From Ophiosphaerella korrae (taxonomy: Eukaryota > Ascomycota > Dothideomycetes > Pleosporales > Phaeosphaeriaceae), in contig JALNQF010000034.1 of NCBI GenBank assembly GCA_028456385.1, positions 244,291-308,290 of the forward strand: a stretch of 64,000 bases of DNA, given 5' to 3'. Made by a program: the position numbers and the translations under genes. The notes below the pieces were generated by a model. The model worked only from the letters and a program-made list of their open reading frames with translations, was not told the DNA's origin and made no database searches. Each line of letters starts with the position of its first letter. Positions within the stretch are counted from its first letter, which is position 1. Below are positions 61,243-64,000 of the stretch, one piece after another.

Positions 61243-62763
61243 ATGTCTGCCTCACCCACCATCGCCGCCTCGTCGGCCAAGCGACCCCTCGAGGAACCTT
61301 CGTCGCCTGCCGGGCCCAATGACCAGCCAGATGCCAAGCGCCCTGCCCTTGACAAGATGGTCAAGGACGCGCCTGTCGCCGACGACATCGACACTGCCGA
61401 GCCTGTCAAGGGCGAAGGCATTGCCACCGAGGACATCCAGCCCGACGAGATCAAGCTTGATGTAGGAACTGAACTTGCCCTCCACAACGGCACCGAGCTC
61501 GCCCTCACTGACAACGGTGCCCTTGACGCGCCTTCCATCCTCGAGACTCAGCCCATCCAGTCTACCTCTGGCGCCAACGGCCGTCCCATGTCCCTCACCC
61601 AGCAGGTCGACGAAACTAACTGGCTGCATCTGCGTGCTTGCATCGGCACCACTGAGGCTGCTACCATCATCGGCAAGGGCGGCGAGAATGTTACCCAGAT
61701 CCGACAAATGTCTGGCGCAAAGTGCACTGTCAGCGACTACTCCCGTGGCGCTGTGGAGCGTATCCTTACCGTGAGCGGCCAAGTTGATGCTGTGTCCAAG
61801 GCCTTTGGCTTGATTGTGCGTACTCTGAACCAGGAGGACCTAAAGCATCCTTCCACCTCTACGTCTAAGGCCTACCCTATGCGCCTACTCATCCCCCACA
61901 TTCTCATCGGCTCCATCATTGGCAAGGCTGGCGTCCGCATCCGTGAAATTCAAGAAGCTTCCAATGCCAAGCTCAACGCATCTGACACTCTGCTTCCCAA
62001 CTCTGGCGAGCGCTCCTTGGTCGTCCTCGGTGTTGCTGACGCTGTGCATATCGCTGTTTACTATGTTGCCCAGACCCTGGTTGAGCAGCTCACCGAGCGT
62101 TTTGGTGGCCCAGCCGCCTCTCAGTACGCCACCCGTAGTGGTATGGCAGCCAACGTTGTCCCAGGTGGGATGTCTGTTCAACCCTACGTTCCTCAACCTG
62201 CCGGAGGCCAGTACTCACAGCCCAACAGCTTCCGTCGCCAGGAACCCCAGCGCACCACTCCTGCGCATGGAGGTTATGGTGCCGGTCCTCATATGCATGG
62301 ACAGGCTGTTCAACCGTCTCCCTATGGTCATCCTAACATGCCTTATGGAGCAGGTTCCCCTGGAGGTGCTCACTACGGTGGTAATGCCCAAGCTGTCCCG
62401 TATGGTAATCATCATGGCGCAGCGCCCATTGCGCATGGTGCTGCCCCTAACCAGGCACCTGTGGCCATGGCCGGACAGCCATTGACTCAGCAGATTTTCA
62501 TTCCCAATGACATGGTTGGAGCTATCATCGGCAAAGGTGGCGCCAAAATCAACGAGATCCGCCAGTTGAGTGGTAGTGTTATCAAGATCAATGAGCCCAC
62601 CGACAACAGCAACGAGCGTCTCGTCACCATCACCGGTACCCAGGACTGCAACCAGATGGCCTTATATATGCTCTATTCACGTCTAGGTATAAGCTATTAT
62701 CTATCACCCCACCTATTAAACTGGCTAAATGGTCTATTAGAATCCGAAAAGCATCGTATCTAG
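61243..62763 (+). CDS. RNA-binding protein with three KH domains (PCBP/Pbp2/Rnc1-like)
   Basis: Two exons, 61243-62686 and 62741-62763, giving 488 residues. Poly(C)-binding type KH proteins control mRNA stability and translation; yeast Pbp2 and fission yeast Rnc1 are relatives. Visible: an acidic N-terminus with the basic motif DAKRPALDK; KH1 at about 125-195 with the GxxG loop IIGKGGENV; KH2 at about 205-280 with IIGKAGVRI; a Gly/Pro/His/Tyr-rich linker (MHGQAVQPSPYGHPNMPYGA); and KH3 at about 410-480 with IIGKGGAKI. The last exon encodes just LESEKHRI. The 54-nt intron before it has no stop and preserves the frame, so retention would add 18 residues before the same ending. The splice form is preferred because KH proteins of this group end YSRLESEKHRI. 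Confidence 0.92.
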   Translation: MSASPTIAASSAKRPLEEPSSPAGPNDQPDAKRPALDKMVKDAPVADDIDTAEPVKGEGIATEDIQPDEIKLDVGTELALHNGTELALTDNGALDAPSILETQPIQSTSGANGRPMSLTQQVDETNWLHLRACIGTTEAATIIGKGGENVTQIRQMSGAKCTVSDYSRGAVERILTVSGQVDAVSKAFGLIVRTLNQEDLKHPSTSTSKAYPMRLLIPHILIGSIIGKAGVRIREIQEASNAKLNASDTLLPNSGERSLVVLGVADAVHIAVYYVAQTLVEQLTERFGGPAASQYATRSGMAANVVPGGMSVQPYVPQPAGGQYSQPNSFRRQEPQRTTPAHGGYGAGPHMHGQAVQPSPYGHPNMPYGAGSPGGAHYGGNAQAVPYGNHHGAAPIAHGAAPNQAPVAMAGQPLTQQIFIPNDMVGAIIGKGGAKINEIRQLSGSVIKINEPTDNSNERLVTITGTQDCNQMALYMLYSRLGISYYLSPHLLNWLNGLLESEKHRI

Positions 62764-63340
62764 TCCCCGGGCCCTCTAACCTCCTGTCCCGCGACTAGGT
62801 ACAACATTTGATATATCCCCCTTTTTTGAGCTAAACCTTTACAGATATCAATGAATCTCGGATCTAGTCTCTGGAGCCTTTTATCGGCCTGTGATGGAAG
62901 AAATACGACGATGTCTCTAATCCAATGGGAGATGCATTCTGCATGGCGTAGCGGTGTGGATTTACCAAGCTTTTTCATGCTGTAATTTATACATGGCTTA
63001 TGGGCTCATTGCTCTGATCACTCCCTAGTGGACTGCTCCTCTTACGGCCTCATGATTCGGATCCAGTTTGGTATGCTAGTCACATACTCGGTAATATACC
63101 AAATGGTACACTCTTTAATATCTTGGCGTGATTGTGTGTTGGTTCCTGTGGAATGTAAGGTGGTGATCGGCAAGCTGTTTACGTGTTGTTCGTTGTTCAT
63201 GTTAGACTATGACTCGATTGTATGATTGTTATCGATTCCATCCCAGCATTCATTGCTACAAAAACCCTCTAGTCACACCGTTGCTTTGCAGATCCTCCAA
63301 CGCGGCCGCGGCCGTATCGCCCTGATGGTAACCTACACTG
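62764..63340. other. convergent 3' intergenic region
   Basis: About 0.6 kb between the KH gene and the partial gene at the edge. Nothing coding is supported. Confidence 0.35.
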
Positions 63341-63868
63341 TTAGTCGGGATGCCTTTCCCCATTCTCTCTCTTATGTCTATGCTTATGCTCATCCGCCAT
63401 CACAAGCGCGTATAGCTTCGGTTTCTTAGTAGGATGAAACCCACCCGCGTTGCTATACCGTTCAACAAACGTCGTCATGTACGCCCTTTCCTCGGCGAGC
63501 GAGCTTTTGACATGTTGTCTTATCAGGCAAAATGGATCAGAGTGGAGATCACAAGACTGTTCCTGCGGTTCATCATGTACTGCTCCTGAATGCGCATCTG
63601 TGGACCATTGTTGCCAATACCCCGCGCCACCGGGGATATCAAGTGATTTAAGCATCCAGTCCAGGCCACAGAAAGGTTGGTCTGCGAAACGAAGCGATTC
63701 CTCGCGGTAGCTTTCAAGCCATGTGAGAAGATGGGTTTGGGTAGTCGTTAGCGCGAGGTTGATGATGTTTGCGAGTAGTTCGAAGTAAGCGATTATTTCC
63801 TCAATGTCCAGGGCCGCGCGATGCGGTTGGAATGACATGCCCGTGACAGCTGGATGAAAGCCGTATCC
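63341..63868 (-). CDS. partial gene, unknown protein, last exon
   Basis: The last exon on the minus strand runs from an acceptor (tattgtag just before 63868) to a stop at 63341, with at least 175 codons. The 5' part of the gene lies beyond the window's unreliable end. The frame from the acceptor reads GYGFHPAVTGMSFQPHRA, and then clearly protein-like sequence: EEIIAYFELLANIINLA, LTWLESYREESLRFADQPF, CGLDWMLKSLDIPGGAGYW, DPFCLIRQHVKSSLAEERAY and PKLYALVMADEHKHRHK. It is helix-rich, soluble-looking, and ends with a very basic His/Lys/Arg tail. I do not recognise the family. An internal ATG at 63838 exists, but the preceding acceptor and in-frame codons suggest it is not the start. Confidence 0.55.
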   Translation of the reverse strand, partial: GYGFHPAVTGMSFQPHRAALDIEEIIAYFELLANIINLALTTTQTHLLTWLESYREESLRFADQPFCGLDWMLKSLDIPGGAGYWQQWSTDAHSGAVHDEPQEQSCDLHSDPFCLIRQHVKSSLAEERAYMTTFVERYSNAGGFHPTKKPKLYALVMADEHKHRHKRENGERHPD

Positions 63869-63917
63869 CTACAATAGACAACAAGCCCATCATCATTAGC
63901 CAAGACATCTTTGCAAA

Positions 63918-63922
63918 CCCTT

Positions 63923-63957
<35 letters not shown>

Positions 63958-64000
63958 ACTCCGCCCCCCCCCCCCCCCCCCCCCCGCGCGCCCCCCCCCC
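63918..64000. other. degenerate poly-C at the contig edge, probable artefact
   Basis: The last 80 or so bases are almost pure C, with a few scattered other bases. This is not a telomere (no TTAGGG/CCCTAA units). It resembles the poly-G no-signal calls of two-colour sequencing chemistry carried into an assembly on the reverse strand. Coordinates and content here should not be trusted. Confidence 0.8.

Overview
This window is nuclear DNA from a filamentous ascomycete, most likely a Dothideomycete. The evidence is dense protein genes with many short (47-75 nt) GT-AG introns, fungus-specific families (NADPH oxidase NoxB, the PalB calpain of ambient-pH signalling, Fig1, a fungal CP2/Grainyhead factor, secreted GH20 hexosaminidase) and a short-intron tRNA. 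The class-level placement is an inference from overall protein similarity; no marker here fixes genus. The 3' end of the window is a contig edge: a partial gene followed by degenerate poly-C sequence that looks like a sequencing or assembly artefact.

Layout, left to right. 0-12 kb: noxB(+), a heavily decayed metallo-beta-lactamase-fold pseudogene(-), a peroxisomal-type mitochondrial carrier(-) divergent from palB(+), then an oxysterol-binding KES1/OSH4-type protein(+). 12-14.7 kb is nearly empty apart from a small Cys-rich ORF. 14.7-20 kb: a group II PLP-dependent decarboxylase(-), divergent Fig1-family membrane protein(+), RNase T2(+). 20-27 kb: cytosolic serine hydroxymethyltransferase(-) and condensin SMC4(-). 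28.7-36 kb: ribosomal protein uL11/RPL12(+), a GT8-like type II glycosyltransferase(+), secreted GH20 hexosaminidase(+), secreted cupredoxin(+). 36.8-45.3 kb: tRNA-Ser(TGA)(-), LACTB2-like hydrolase(-) divergent from an EFM5-type lysine methyltransferase(+), HIT hydrolase(+), mitochondrial enoyl-CoA hydratase(-), a frameshifted BTB-like gene remnant(+), prefoldin 6(-) divergent from VPS4(+), and a 49-residue secreted peptide(-). 45.3-48.2 kb is a decayed, AT-richer stretch with an aminoglycoside-phosphotransferase-like pseudogene. 48-64 kb: an unrecognised 728-residue protein(+), a CP2 transcription factor(+), a 3.8-kb gene-free stretch, a kinetochore-like coiled-coil protein(-), a triple-KH RNA-binding protein(+), and a partial unknown gene at the edge(-).

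The genes do not form one pathway or a recognisable biosynthetic cluster. It is mostly conserved housekeeping sequence (chromosome condensation, folding, endosomal sorting, one-carbon metabolism, translation) interspersed with fungal lifestyle genes (ROS signalling, pH sensing, cell fusion, secreted enzymes and peptides) and at least three decaying accessory genes. Gene models below were rebuilt by hand by joining exons; in every spliced complete model the exon lengths sum to a multiple of three and the splice phases agree. I did not find a convincing new multi-gene system. The most promising items are the small secreted peptide, the unknown 728-residue protein, the frame-preserving last intron of the KH gene, a 13-nt microexon, and the three pseudogenes.
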